15,126 nucleotides of DNA from DAIMZM01 sp036733985 (GTDB taxonomy: Bacteria > Bacillota > Dehalobacteriia > UBA4068). Of the stretch, positions 1-6,075 are shown piece after piece. A program made the translations under genes and the position numbers. Below the pieces are notes generated by a model that saw only the letters and a list, made by a program, of their open reading frames with translations, did no database searches and was not told where the DNA came from. Each line of letters opens with the position of its first letter. Position 1 is the stretch's first letter. The stretch is from contig DAIMZM010000060.1 in assembly GCA_036733985.1 (NCBI GenBank), forward strand, positions 1 to 15,126, in the 5' to 3' direction.

Positions 1-1047
1 GCGCCTACTTATCTGGTATACGCCAATCACCAGACCCTGCTGGACCCGGCCATGGTGGGGGCGGATTTTCCCCGGCATATGTATTTCGTGGCTTCCGAGC
101 ATGTGGTGCGGCGGAAAGGCGGCAGGCTGATCCAGGCCCTGTTTCACCCCATTCTCCGCACCAAAGCCCGCACCGAGACGGATACGGCCATGGCCATCCT
201 GCGCCAGCTGCGCCAGGGACATAATGTCTGCGTCTTTATTGAGGGCGAATGTACTTATGACGGCCTGCCCATGCCCATCCCGGAGAACGCCGCCCATCTG
301 GCCAAGCTCAGCGGCGCGGCTTTAATCACTTACCGCCTGCATGGTGGCTATTTCGCCCACCCCCGCTGGGGCAAGGGCTGGCGGAAGGGCCGGGCCTGGG
401 GCGAGCTGGTGGCGGAATACAGCCCGGAGCAGCTGCAGGCCATGAGCCGGGAAGCGCTGCAGCGGCAAATCGTGGCGGATCTGTTTGTGGACGCCTATGC
501 GGAACAGGCCCGGCAGCCTATCCCCTACCGGGGCAAGACCCCGGCGGAAAGCCTGGAGACCGCCTTGTTCGCCTGCCCAATTTGTCATCAGACCGGGGGC
601 TTGGTCAGCCGGGGCGAGACCTTTCGCTGCGGCTGCGGCCTGAGCCTGACTTACGACGCCTACGGCTTTTTCCAGGCCCAGGCCGGGAAGCCCCCTTTCG
701 CCACGGTGCAGGACTGGTTTGCCTGGCAAAAAGGCTGGCTCCGGGATCTGGCCGCCCAGGCCGGGACCCATCCGGGGCCGCTGTTGGCCGACGCCGGGCA
801 GGATGTCACCCTGCCGGCCACCGGCGAAAGCTTCCAGGCGGATCTGGCCCTGTTTGCCGATACCCTGACCCTGACCCGGCCCGCCGGCGCCGCCCTGGTT
901 TTTCCCCTGGCGGAGATCCGGGAGATCAGCTGCCATGAACGGATGCGCCTGAGCTTTATCCATAACGGGATCCTTTATGAGCTGACCTCGCCCTATGCCC
1001 GCTCCGGGGTGAAATATCAATTGCTGTTCCGGCTGCTGAAAAGCTGA
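1..1047 (+). CDS. PlsC-like lysophospholipid acyltransferase with C-terminal zinc ribbon (5' partial)
   Basis: The frame is open from base 1, so the start lies upstream; 348 residues are visible. Residues 9-16 read NHQTLLDP, giving the HX4D catalytic motif of the glycerol-3-phosphate/1-acylglycerol-3-phosphate acyltransferase (PlsC) family. A VFIEGECTYDG segment matches the FxEG substrate-binding block. Such enzymes transfer an acyl chain to a lysophospholipid at the membrane. Unusually, the acyltransferase part is followed by about 170 residues: a CPIC...CGCG zinc-ribbon-like knuckle, then a segment rich in beta strands ending near KYQLLFRLLKS. Ordinary PlsC proteins are about 200-250 residues and lack this tail. 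The acceptor cannot be told from sequence. The stop TGA at 1045-1047 overlaps a candidate promoter for the next gene. Family is confident; exact substrate is not. Confidence 0.82.
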   Translation, partial: APTYLVYANHQTLLDPAMVGADFPRHMYFVASEHVVRRKGGRLIQALFHPILRTKARTETDTAMAILRQLRQGHNVCVFIEGECTYDGLPMPIPENAAHLAKLSGAALITYRLHGGYFAHPRWGKGWRKGRAWGELVAEYSPEQLQAMSREALQRQIVADLFVDAYAEQARQPIPYRGKTPAESLETALFACPICHQTGGLVSRGETFRCGCGLSLTYDAYGFFQAQAGKPPFATVQDWFAWQKGWLRDLAAQAGTHPGPLLADAGQDVTLPATGESFQADLALFADTLTLTRPAGAALVFPLAEIREISCHERMRLSFIHNGILYELTSPYARSGVKYQLLFRLLKS

Positions 1048-1053
1048 TATAAT
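1045..1053 (+). promoter_or_regulatory. Candidate extended -10 promoter for the HIT gene
   Basis: TGATATAAT is a perfect extended -10 element (TGn plus TATAAT), with the TG being part of the stop codon of the preceding gene. No good -35 hexamer sits 16-18 bases upstream, which extended -10 promoters can tolerate. Transcription would start about 50 bases before the HIT start codon. Confidence 0.5.
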
Positions 1054-1107
1054 AAGGCTAATGAAATGAAATTAGGCAAACGCGTAAAGGAGAGCAGGTG
1101 AGATAAC

Positions 1108-1482
1108 ATGGAGCGCAAGGATTGTATTTTCTGCCGTATCGCGGACCGGGATATTCCCAGCCCCCTGCTGTACGAGGATGAGGATATCGTGGCTTTTAAT
1201 GATTTGCACCCGCTGGAGCCGGTGCATGTGCTGGTCATCCCCAAAAAGCATATCGCCTCTCTGGCGGAAATGACGGAAGCAGACAGCCGCTTGCTGGGGA
1301 AAATGAATTGGGTGGTGAAGCGGCTGGCGGAGGAATTGGGCATTGCCGAAAGCGGTTACCGGGTGGTTTGCAATTGCCGGGCGGATAGCGGCCAAGAAAT
1401 TGCCCATCTGCATTATCATTTGCTGGGCGGACATTTTTTAGGCCCATTTGCCCAAGAACAGTTGACGCGAGCCGCAAAATAG
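1108..1482 (+). CDS. hinT: HIT-family (HinT-type) nucleotide-binding hydrolase
   Basis: A 124-residue histidine-triad protein. The N-terminus DCIFCRIADRDIPS and the block VHVLVIPKKHI are typical of the HinT branch. The triad is H100-L-H102-Y-H104 followed by LLGG; by homology with HINT1 the middle histidine (H102) is the nucleophile. C6 and C9 form a CxxC that may bind zinc with a downstream histidine, as in many bacterial members. HinT proteins hydrolyse purine nucleoside phosphoramidates and acyl-adenylates such as lysyl-AMP in the cytoplasm. The start is supported by an AGGTGA Shine-Dalgarno at 1096-1101, six bases before ATG. It sits just upstream of rpsU, a common Bacillota arrangement. 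Its last codons contain the -35 box of the rpsU promoter. It ends with TAG. Confidence 0.93.
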   Translation: MERKDCIFCRIADRDIPSPLLYEDEDIVAFNDLHPLEPVHVLVIPKKHIASLAEMTEADSRLLGKMNWVVKRLAEELGIAESGYRVVCNCRADSGQEIAHLHYHLLGGHFLGPFAQEQLTRAAK

Positions 1483-1490
1483 GCTATAAT
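1462..1490 (+). promoter_or_regulatory. Strong sigma-A-type promoter for rpsU
   Basis: TTGACG (1462-1467) and a perfect TATAAT (1485-1490) are separated by exactly 17 bases. The -35 lies inside the 3' end of the HIT gene and the -10 begins three bases after its TAG stop. Predicted start of transcription is about 1497, giving a leader of about 68 bases before rpsU. Confidence 0.82.
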
Positions 1491-1564
1491 AAGCAGGTGC
1501 GGCACATGATGGAGCCTGACCAAGCGCTTCCGTGCCATCCGGTACCATGAGGGGAGGGATACCA

Positions 1565-1741
1565 GTGAGTGAAGTTCGCGTAGGCAAAAACGAATCTTTG
1601 GACAGCGCTTTGCGCCGTTTTAAGCGTACCTGCCAGAAGTCCGGCGTCATGGCGGAAATACGCAAGCATGAGCATTATGAGAAGCCCAGCGTGAAAAGAA
1701 AGAAGAAGGCTGAAGCCGCCAGAAAGCGTAAGTGGAATTAA
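1565..1741 (+). CDS. rpsU: 30S ribosomal protein S21
   Basis: A 58-residue basic protein beginning (V/M)SEVRVGKNESLDSALRRF and ending in a Lys/Arg-rich tail (KRKKKAEAARKRKWN), the standard form of bacterial S21. S21 binds the 30S platform near the 3' end of 16S rRNA and assists initiation. I choose the GTG at 1565: it follows a GAGGGGAGG ribosome-binding site (1549-1557) by seven bases and gives the usual family N-terminus. The in-frame ATG at 1547 would lie at the very start of that site. It has its own promoter and is followed at once by an intrinsic terminator, so it can be a single-gene transcript. No gatB/yqeY-type gene follows it, though one often does in Bacillota. Confidence 0.95.
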   Translation: MSEVRVGKNESLDSALRRFKRTCQKSGVMAEIRKHEHYEKPSVKRKKKAEAARKRKWN

Positions 1742-1749
1742 AGCCTGTT

Positions 1750-1780
1750 AAGCTGCTCTAAAAGAGCAGCTTTCCCTTTT
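1750..1780 (+). terminator. Intrinsic terminator of rpsU
   Basis: AAGCTGCTCT (1750-1759) pairs perfectly with AGAGCAGCTT (1763-1772) around a three-A loop, followed by a pyrimidine/T-rich tail. It begins eight bases after the rpsU stop. Confidence 0.85.
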
Positions 1781-1820
1781 CCCCAGATTTGTTCCCCAAA
1801 ACCCCCTTTAAAGCAGAGCG

Positions 1821-1860
1821 CCCCGATCTTTATGCCGCGGCTAAAGATCGGGGTTTTTTT
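1821..1860 (+). terminator. Second strong intrinsic terminator downstream of rpsU
   Basis: CCCCGATCTTT (1821-1831) and AAAGATCGGGG (1843-1853) form a perfect 11-bp stem with an 11-base loop, followed by seven Ts. It backs up the rpsU terminator. The hairpin could also face minus-strand transcripts leaving rpmE, but the T-tract is good only on the plus strand. Confidence 0.88.
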
Positions 1861-1960
1861 ATGCCCGGTCCCGGCGCGGGCAAAGCTAAAAGGCCTGCCG
1901 CCTGTTCTTCACAGACAGCAAGCCCTGGCCTGGCTTTTATTCCTGGGGAAAAGTAACGGC

Positions 1961-2161
1961 TTACAGGCCGTATTTTTTACGGAATTTATCAACGCGGCCG
2001 CCGCTTTCAACCAGCAGACGCTTGGAGCCGGTATAGAAAGGATGGCATTGGGAGCAAACTTCCACTTTGATCTCTTTCCGGGTAGAGCCGGTTTTGAACC
2101 GGTTGCCGCAAGAGCAGATCACTTCCGCCTCAAAATACTTGGGATGGATATTTTCTTTCAC
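1961..2161 (-). CDS. rpmE: 50S ribosomal protein L31, zinc-binding form
   Basis: With the start at the GTG at 2161 the product is 66 residues, MKENIHPKYFEAEVIC.... Zinc ligands C16, C18 (CxC) and C36, C39 (CxxC) mark the zinc-containing C+ form of L31, which sits on the 50S subunit at the 30S interface. A GTG three codons upstream (2170) is in frame, but it lies inside the AGAGGTG Shine-Dalgarno; the GTG at 2161 is eight bases after that AGAGG and gives the canonical family N-terminus, so I prefer it. It is read from a promoter at 2213-2241 and is independent of the radical SAM gene upstream. A weak hairpin overlaps its stop codon, with no convincing T-tract. Confidence 0.94.
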   Translation of the reverse strand: MKENIHPKYFEAEVICSCGNRFKTGSTRKEIKVEVCSQCHPFYTGSKRLLVESGGRVDKFRKKYGL

Positions 2162-2189
2162 GATGGTCACCTCTTTCCTAACGCAGCTA

Positions 2190-2205
2190 CTGGCATAAAA
2201 GCCAG
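2190..2205 (-). promoter_or_regulatory. 5'-terminal leader hairpin of the rpmE mRNA
   Basis: CTGGC, six loop bases and GCCAG form a 5-bp hairpin at the predicted 5' end of the rpmE transcript. It could stabilise the mRNA or form part of an autoregulatory ribosomal-protein leader. The pairing is short, so function is only suggested. Confidence 0.35.
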
Positions 2206-2212
2206 CTTGATT

Positions 2213-2241
2213 AATATATCATAAATCCATGATTTTGTAAA
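2213..2241 (-). promoter_or_regulatory. Promoter of rpmE
   Basis: On the minus strand TTTACA (2236-2241) and TATATT (2213-2218) are spaced by 17 bases. Predicted transcription start is near 2206. The promoter lies between the stop codon of the radical SAM gene and rpmE, so rpmE is separately transcribed. Confidence 0.78.
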
Positions 2242-2248
2242 GAAAAAT

Positions 2249-3493
2249 TTACGCATGGCTGTAGCTGCCGATGGCTGTTTCCGGCAGGGCTTTAGCCAGC
2301 TCCGCCAGGAAGGGGCCCATGCCCATGCCCCTTTGCCCTTGGCAGAAGGGGGTCATCAGCCGGGGGTCGCAGTTCAGGTTCCTGAGCTGGATCTGGGCCA
2401 GCCCGTATTCCCGGGCCAGGCTGACCAGGGCTGCCAGCCGCTGCTCCGTATCGGTGAAGCCGGGATAGGCCAGCAGATTCAGGGCTGCCGGGCGCCCTGC
2501 TTTTTGGATCAGCCTCAGGGAAGCCAGCACATCCGGGAAGCCATAATCCCGGGGCTGATGATAGGCCGCGTATTCCCCGGCCAGGGGAGAGAAAAGGCTG
2601 ACGCGGAAGCTGTCCATGCCCGCGGCCAGCAAATGGCCGATGGCTTCGGTATGGCCCGCATTGGTGTTGATATTGATCTTGCCCTGGTCCGTGCGGCTGC
2701 GGATCAGGCGCAGGGCCTGGCAGATCTGGCTCTGAGCCAGGCTGGGCTCGCCCTCGCAGCCCTGGCCGAAGCTGATAATGGCCTGTTCCGCCTGTTCCAG
2801 ATGGGGCACGGCAATCTCAGCGATCTCTTCAGCCTGGGGGCAGAAATCAATGCGCTGCTGGGGCGAGCAAGCGTCCGGCTGCTCCGAGAGGCAGGCCAGG
2901 CAGGCGGCGTTGCAGGCCGGGCTCACCGGCACGCCTCCTTCCCAGCGGCGGTAAAAAATATTCTGGGCGGTGAAGCAGCCGTATTCCAGGCTGCAGCGGG
3001 CCAGCTGTTGGATGATGCGGTTCCGGGGGAATTTTGCCTGGAATTGGGCCACCCGCTCCGGCAAATCCGGGGTATTAAAATGCTGGGGGTTCCATAATTC
3101 ATGGTCGTCCGTGGCCGCGGCAGCCACCACCAGCTTGCCCTTATCAATGCCCACCGCCGTATAGCCCAGGATGGGCAGGGGCGCCCCGGCAATCTCCGTT
3201 GCCGGCAGCAGCAGCCGGGTATAGCCCTGAGGCAGCAGGGCCGCCACCGCATATACCGGCTCGGACTTTTTTTGTTTATAGGGGTTTTCGCCCAGGGCCA
3301 GGAATTCATTATCCTCCCGGCTGAAGCCAATGGGCAGGCTGCCCGGCATCATGGTCAGGGTGGCCCCTTCCGGCAGGGGGATCAGCTCCTTTTTCGTGGG
3401 CAGGGTCAGCCGTTCCCCATGCTGCCCGGCCATTTCCAGGGGCGGGAAATCAAACCATTGCCCGTCGGGCCGGGCAAAAAGCATAACTGCCAT
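2249..3493 (-). CDS. Radical SAM protein, substrate unknown
   Basis: A 414-residue protein. SPACNAACLAC gives the CX3CX2C signature (C194, C198, C201) that binds the 4Fe-4S cluster of radical SAM enzymes. FGQGCEGEP (242-250) fits the SAM-contacting GGE-type strand, followed by TNAG (277-280) and DSFRVSL (294-300), typical of the TIM-barrel core. About 190 N-terminal residues precede the cluster and are not a domain I can name. Extra cysteines at C167, C173, C209 and C218 flank the signature. The family, with the block around YTAVG and CF-AQN-F-RRWE, is one I recall from Clostridia but it has no established reaction. Start: ATG at 3493 with GGAGG (3501-3505) seven bases upstream. rpmE lies next in the same direction but has its own promoter. 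Confidence 0.85.
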   Translation of the reverse strand: MAVMLFARPDGQWFDFPPLEMAGQHGERLTLPTKKELIPLPEGATLTMMPGSLPIGFSREDNEFLALGENPYKQKKSEPVYAVAALLPQGYTRLLLPATEIAGAPLPILGYTAVGIDKGKLVVAAAATDDHELWNPQHFNTPDLPERVAQFQAKFPRNRIIQQLARCSLEYGCFTAQNIFYRRWEGGVPVSPACNAACLACLSEQPDACSPQQRIDFCPQAEEIAEIAVPHLEQAEQAIISFGQGCEGEPSLAQSQICQALRLIRSRTDQGKININTNAGHTEAIGHLLAAGMDSFRVSLFSPLAGEYAAYHQPRDYGFPDVLASLRLIQKAGRPAALNLLAYPGFTDTEQRLAALVSLAREYGLAQIQLRNLNCDPRLMTPFCQGQRGMGMGPFLAELAKALPETAIGSYSHA

Positions 3494-3559
3494 GGATTTA
3501 CCTCCAAAATCCGGCCCGAACAGGCTTTTTCTCAGCCGCAGCCGGGCGCGTTCCTTTAC

Positions 3560-3588
3560 ATAATACCACTATTACCCCATTTTGGGAA
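3560..3588 (-). promoter_or_regulatory. Promoter of the radical SAM gene
   Basis: On the minus strand an extended -10, TGGTATTAT (3560-3568), has a partial -35 TTCCCA (3583-3588) 17 bases upstream of the hexamer. It fires away from the plus-strand M23 gene. Confidence 0.58.
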
Positions 3589-3607
3589 TATTTTTCTTCC
3601 CAGTGGG

Positions 3608-3613
3608 TATAAT
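3608..3613 (+). promoter_or_regulatory. Candidate -10 element for the LysM/M23 gene
   Basis: A perfect TATAAT lies 21 bases before the start codon. No convincing -35 is seen at the usual spacing. Transcription would start about 15 bases before ATG, leaving just enough room for the AAAGGAG site at 3621-3627. Confidence 0.45.
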
Positions 3614-3634
3614 GGCGCTGAAAGGAGATGCTTT

Positions 3635-4447
3635 ATGCAAAAAATCCGATTATCTCTGCTAACGCTTTTGACCATTGTCCTGATGCTGTCGGCCGCCGGC
3701 CCGGCCTTTGCTTCACAATATTATATCAGCGCCAAAGGGGACACCCTGTCCGGCTTGGCGGCGCAAAGCGGCATTGACCCGGCTTTGCTGATGGCTGCCA
3801 ATGATTTGGCAGGCAATGATTTGCCGGAAGGCACCCTGCTGGTACTGCCCTTGGAACCCCTGCAGCCCGCCATTGTCCAGAGCGGCGATACCCTGTGGTC
3901 CATTGGCCGGGAATATGGGGTGGGCGTGGCGGATATGCTTGATTGCAACGAAAGTCTGGATGCCGAAAGGCTCTATCCCGGTATGACGGTTTATGTGCCC
4001 CTGCCTGAGGAGCAATCCGTGGTGGAAGGGCCGATGCAAGCCGAATATCCGGCTGTGGCAGCCCTGGCTTCCCGGGGCTCTGCTCTGACCTGGCCTGTTG
4101 AAGGGGTGATCAGTTCCCGCTATGGCTGGCGGGACACCGGCTTCCACTATGGGCTGGATATTGCCGCGGATACCGGTTCCCCGATCAAGGCGGCTTTAAG
4201 CGGCCAGGTCATTGAGGCCGGCTGGAAAAACAACGCCTATGGCTATACGGTGATGGTGGATCATGGCAACGGCCTGAAAACCCTGTACGGACATGCTTCC
4301 GCCCTGCTGGTGCAAGATGGGGAAAGGGTGCGCCAGGGAGACAGTATCGCCCTGGTGGGCAGCACCGGCAATTCCACCGGGCCCCATCTGCATTTTGAGG
4401 TGCGGGTGAATAATATTTGCACCGACCCCATGGAGTACCTGCGTTAA
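3635..4447 (+). CDS. Secreted LysM-LysM-M23 peptidoglycan endopeptidase
   Basis: A 270-residue exported protein. Residues 1-26 are a signal peptide (basic MQKIR, hydrophobic core, cleavage after AFA). Two LysM peptidoglycan-binding modules follow, at about 29-73 (GDTLSGLA) and 79-123 (SGDTLWSIG). An M23/lysostaphin-type zinc metallopeptidase domain occupies about 155-266, with HYGLD (H171, D175), LYGH (H220) and PHLHFE (H251, H253); H171, D175 and H253 should bind zinc. The set is complete, so the enzyme is probably active and cleaves peptide cross-links in the wall, in growth, division or spore-related remodelling. Start: ATG 3635 after AAAGGAG (3621-3627). The frame is open far upstream, but that stretch lies opposite the radical SAM gene and has no supported start. 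Confidence 0.93.
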   Translation: MQKIRLSLLTLLTIVLMLSAAGPAFASQYYISAKGDTLSGLAAQSGIDPALLMAANDLAGNDLPEGTLLVLPLEPLQPAIVQSGDTLWSIGREYGVGVADMLDCNESLDAERLYPGMTVYVPLPEEQSVVEGPMQAEYPAVAALASRGSALTWPVEGVISSRYGWRDTGFHYGLDIAADTGSPIKAALSGQVIEAGWKNNAYGYTVMVDHGNGLKTLYGHASALLVQDGERVRQGDSIALVGSTGNSTGPHLHFEVRVNNICTDPMEYLR

Positions 4448-4524
4448 ATTTTTACAGCTTTTCCCTGCATATTTCCGCCAGGCTTCGGCACAATAAGAGC
4501 AAAAATTGAAAGGAAAAAAATGAT

Positions 4525-5325
4525 ATGCAGAAGTTTAGTTTACTGGTCTTAACAGCCGTTTTGGCGCTGGGTCTTTTATTGACAGGCTGTGCCCCCGATG
4601 CTACGGTTCCGGGTAACGGCGTCACCGATAATAGCGGAACCACCGACAATAATCCCAACGATAACAATGTCACTGACAACGGCCTTACCGATAATAACGG
4701 CGTTGACAACAACGGCGTGGAGAACAACGGTGGGGATAACGGCGCCGCCAATGGCAACGGCACTGACAACGGCACTGACAACGGTACTGACAACGGCGTG
4801 ACCAGCCGGCGGGTGGCGGGCACCACGGCTCAGCAGATCTACGGCTATGTCCGGGAAATCAATGAGCAGGCCCGCACCGTCACCTTTGAAGAAGTGGAGC
4901 TGGTCAGAAGCGATGACAATACCCGCCGGAACCAGCTGGGCCTGGGGGATACGGATTTCAATAACGGCCTTTACCGCTACAATACCGCCCGGGTCAGCCG
5001 CATGCTGCCTTTAGCCGATAACCTGGCCTTTGATATGCAGGATACGGCCGCGGGCAATCTGGACTACAGCTCCGGCATCGACTATATCAATGGCGCTATC
5101 GACGCGAAGCGGGACAATCTTTATTGCCTGACCGTGGAAAACGGCCAGGTGGTGTCGATCCGGGATTGGGATAATATCACCGCTTATGATCTGGATAACA
5201 TGACGAATAATACGGCCGATCCCTACGGTACCGGCGTCAATGACGGCATGAGCACCATGGATACGCCCACGATTCCGGATAATGTGAACACCCGTCCCAA
5301 TCTGGGCTATAACGACATCTATTAA
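4525..5325 (+). CDS. Putative lipoprotein with Asp/Asn/Gly/Thr-rich tether
   Basis: A 266-residue protein. It opens with a hydrophobic signal segment and lipobox L19-T20-G21-C22, so C22 should be lipidated and the protein held on the outer face of the membrane. Residues about 30-92 are low-complexity TDN/NNG repeats, with three consecutive GTDN units encoded by a 12-bp tandem repeat. A folded part starts near residue 103 (QQIYGYVREINEQARTVTFE) and runs to about 225; its pattern of turns and beta strands resembles small secreted Bacillota domains of unknown function. No enzyme motif is visible. GAAAGGAAA at 4508-4516 serves as the ribosome site. No terminator separates it from the M23 gene 77 bases upstream, so co-transcription is possible. 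Confidence 0.85.
   Translation: MQKFSLLVLTAVLALGLLLTGCAPDATVPGNGVTDNSGTTDNNPNDNNVTDNGLTDNNGVDNNGVENNGGDNGAANGNGTDNGTDNGTDNGVTSRRVAGTTAQQIYGYVREINEQARTVTFEEVELVRSDDNTRRNQLGLGDTDFNNGLYRYNTARVSRMLPLADNLAFDMQDTAAGNLDYSSGIDYINGAIDAKRDNLYCLTVENGQVVSIRDWDNITAYDLDNMTNNTADPYGTGVNDGMSTMDTPTIPDNVNTRPNLGYNDIY
4759..4794 (+). repeat. 12-bp tandem repeat inside the lipoprotein gene
   Basis: Three head-to-tail copies of GGCACTGACAAC (the third has GGT for GGC) encode GTDN at residues 79-90. Related TGACAAC/GATAAC units are scattered from about 4624. The period is a multiple of three, so copy changes would alter tether length without a frameshift. Confidence 0.85.
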
Positions 5326-5365
5326 CAGAAGGTTTTTACCCGATCCAGAAGGGCGCGGCTAAGGC

Positions 5366-5920
5366 TCAGGCCTGGAACAGCCGTTGCTCTGTCAGCAATA
5401 GCTGGACGCGGCAGTCCCACTCGTCATGGGGCAGCCCGTCCAGCATTTGTATTTCCCTGGCCAGGCCCAGGCTGATCCCGCTATAAGCAGCCAGCCAGCG
5501 GTCATAATAGCCGCCGCCCCGGCCCAAGCGCCAGCGCCCCTGGTCAAAGGCCAGCCCCGGCACTAAGGCCAGCTCCAGCTCTTCCTGGGGGATGGCCGGG
5601 GCTGTTTCCGGCGGCGTGCTGATGCCAAAGGCCCCAGGCTCCAGCTGGGACAGATCCAGGATCTCCCTGGCTTCCATCAGGCCCGGCCCCAGGATCAGGG
5701 GCGCGGCCAGCCTTTTTCCATCAGCCAAAATAGCCTGGAGCAGGGGCCGGGTATCCAGCTCCTGGCCAAAAGAAACATAGCAGAACACCGTCCCGGCCTT
5801 TTGATAGGCGTCCAGGCCCAGCAACCTTTGGCGGATCAGCTGATCCGCTTCGGCCAATTCCTGGGCCGGCGTCTGCTTCAGCCTGGCCCGGATCAGGGCC
5901 CGGGCTTCTTTTTTATCCAT
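5366..5920 (-). CDS. 5-formyltetrahydrofolate cyclo-ligase
   Basis: A 184-residue protein of normal length for the MTHFS/YgfA family. It converts 5-formyl-THF to 5,10-methenyl-THF with ATP in the cytoplasm, recycling the storage folate into one-carbon metabolism. Diagnostic blocks are the N-terminal basic helix (KKEARALIRARL), VPGLAFD (120-126) and the glycine-rich nucleotide-binding loop RLGRGGGYYDRWL (131-143). Start: ATG at 5920 with AAGGAG (5928-5933) seven bases upstream on the minus strand. It converges on the lipoprotein gene with a 40-bp gap and is divergent from selA. I see no hairpin terminator at its end. Confidence 0.95.
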   Translation of the reverse strand: MDKKEARALIRARLKQTPAQELAEADQLIRQRLLGLDAYQKAGTVFCYVSFGQELDTRPLLQAILADGKRLAAPLILGPGLMEAREILDLSQLEPGAFGISTPPETAPAIPQEELELALVPGLAFDQGRWRLGRGGGYYDRWLAAYSGISLGLAREIQMLDGLPHDEWDCRVQLLLTEQRLFQA

Positions 5921-5956
5921 AAACGTCTCCTTATCATGGGCAGTTGGCCCGGCTCC

Positions 5957-5985
5957 ATTATATAATCCTCCCCGGCCTGATGCAA
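5957..5985 (-). promoter_or_regulatory. Promoter of the cyclo-ligase gene
   Basis: On the minus strand a perfect TATAAT (5957-5962) has TTGCAT (5980-5985) 17 bases upstream. The -10 lies in the palindrome ATTATATAAT, so a TATAAT also reads on the plus strand toward selA, but there it has no matching -35. Confidence 0.6.
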
Positions 5986-6019
5986 GGGGGTGCTGGAAAA
6001 GAAGGATTTGGCGGAAAGA

Positions 6020-6037
6020 GCAAGAAATGCAAGAAAT
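6020..6037 (+). repeat. 9-bp tandem duplication in the selA leader
   Basis: GCAAGAAAT occurs twice head to tail (6020-6028 and 6029-6037), about 40 bases before the selA start. No function is evident. Confidence 0.6.
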
Positions 6038-6075
6038 ATCCTAAATCAACACCACTGATAAAGGCGGGGACTGAG

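Noticed and set aside
3101..3634. Upstream extension of the M23 peptidase frame to 448 residues
   Set aside because: It overlaps the radical SAM gene antisense, and a signal peptide and good Shine-Dalgarno place the true start at 3635.
5944..6075. 44-residue N-terminal extension of SelA from a TTG
   Set aside because: The added residues do not resemble SelA and overlap the cyclo-ligase promoter; the ATG at 6076 gives the family length.
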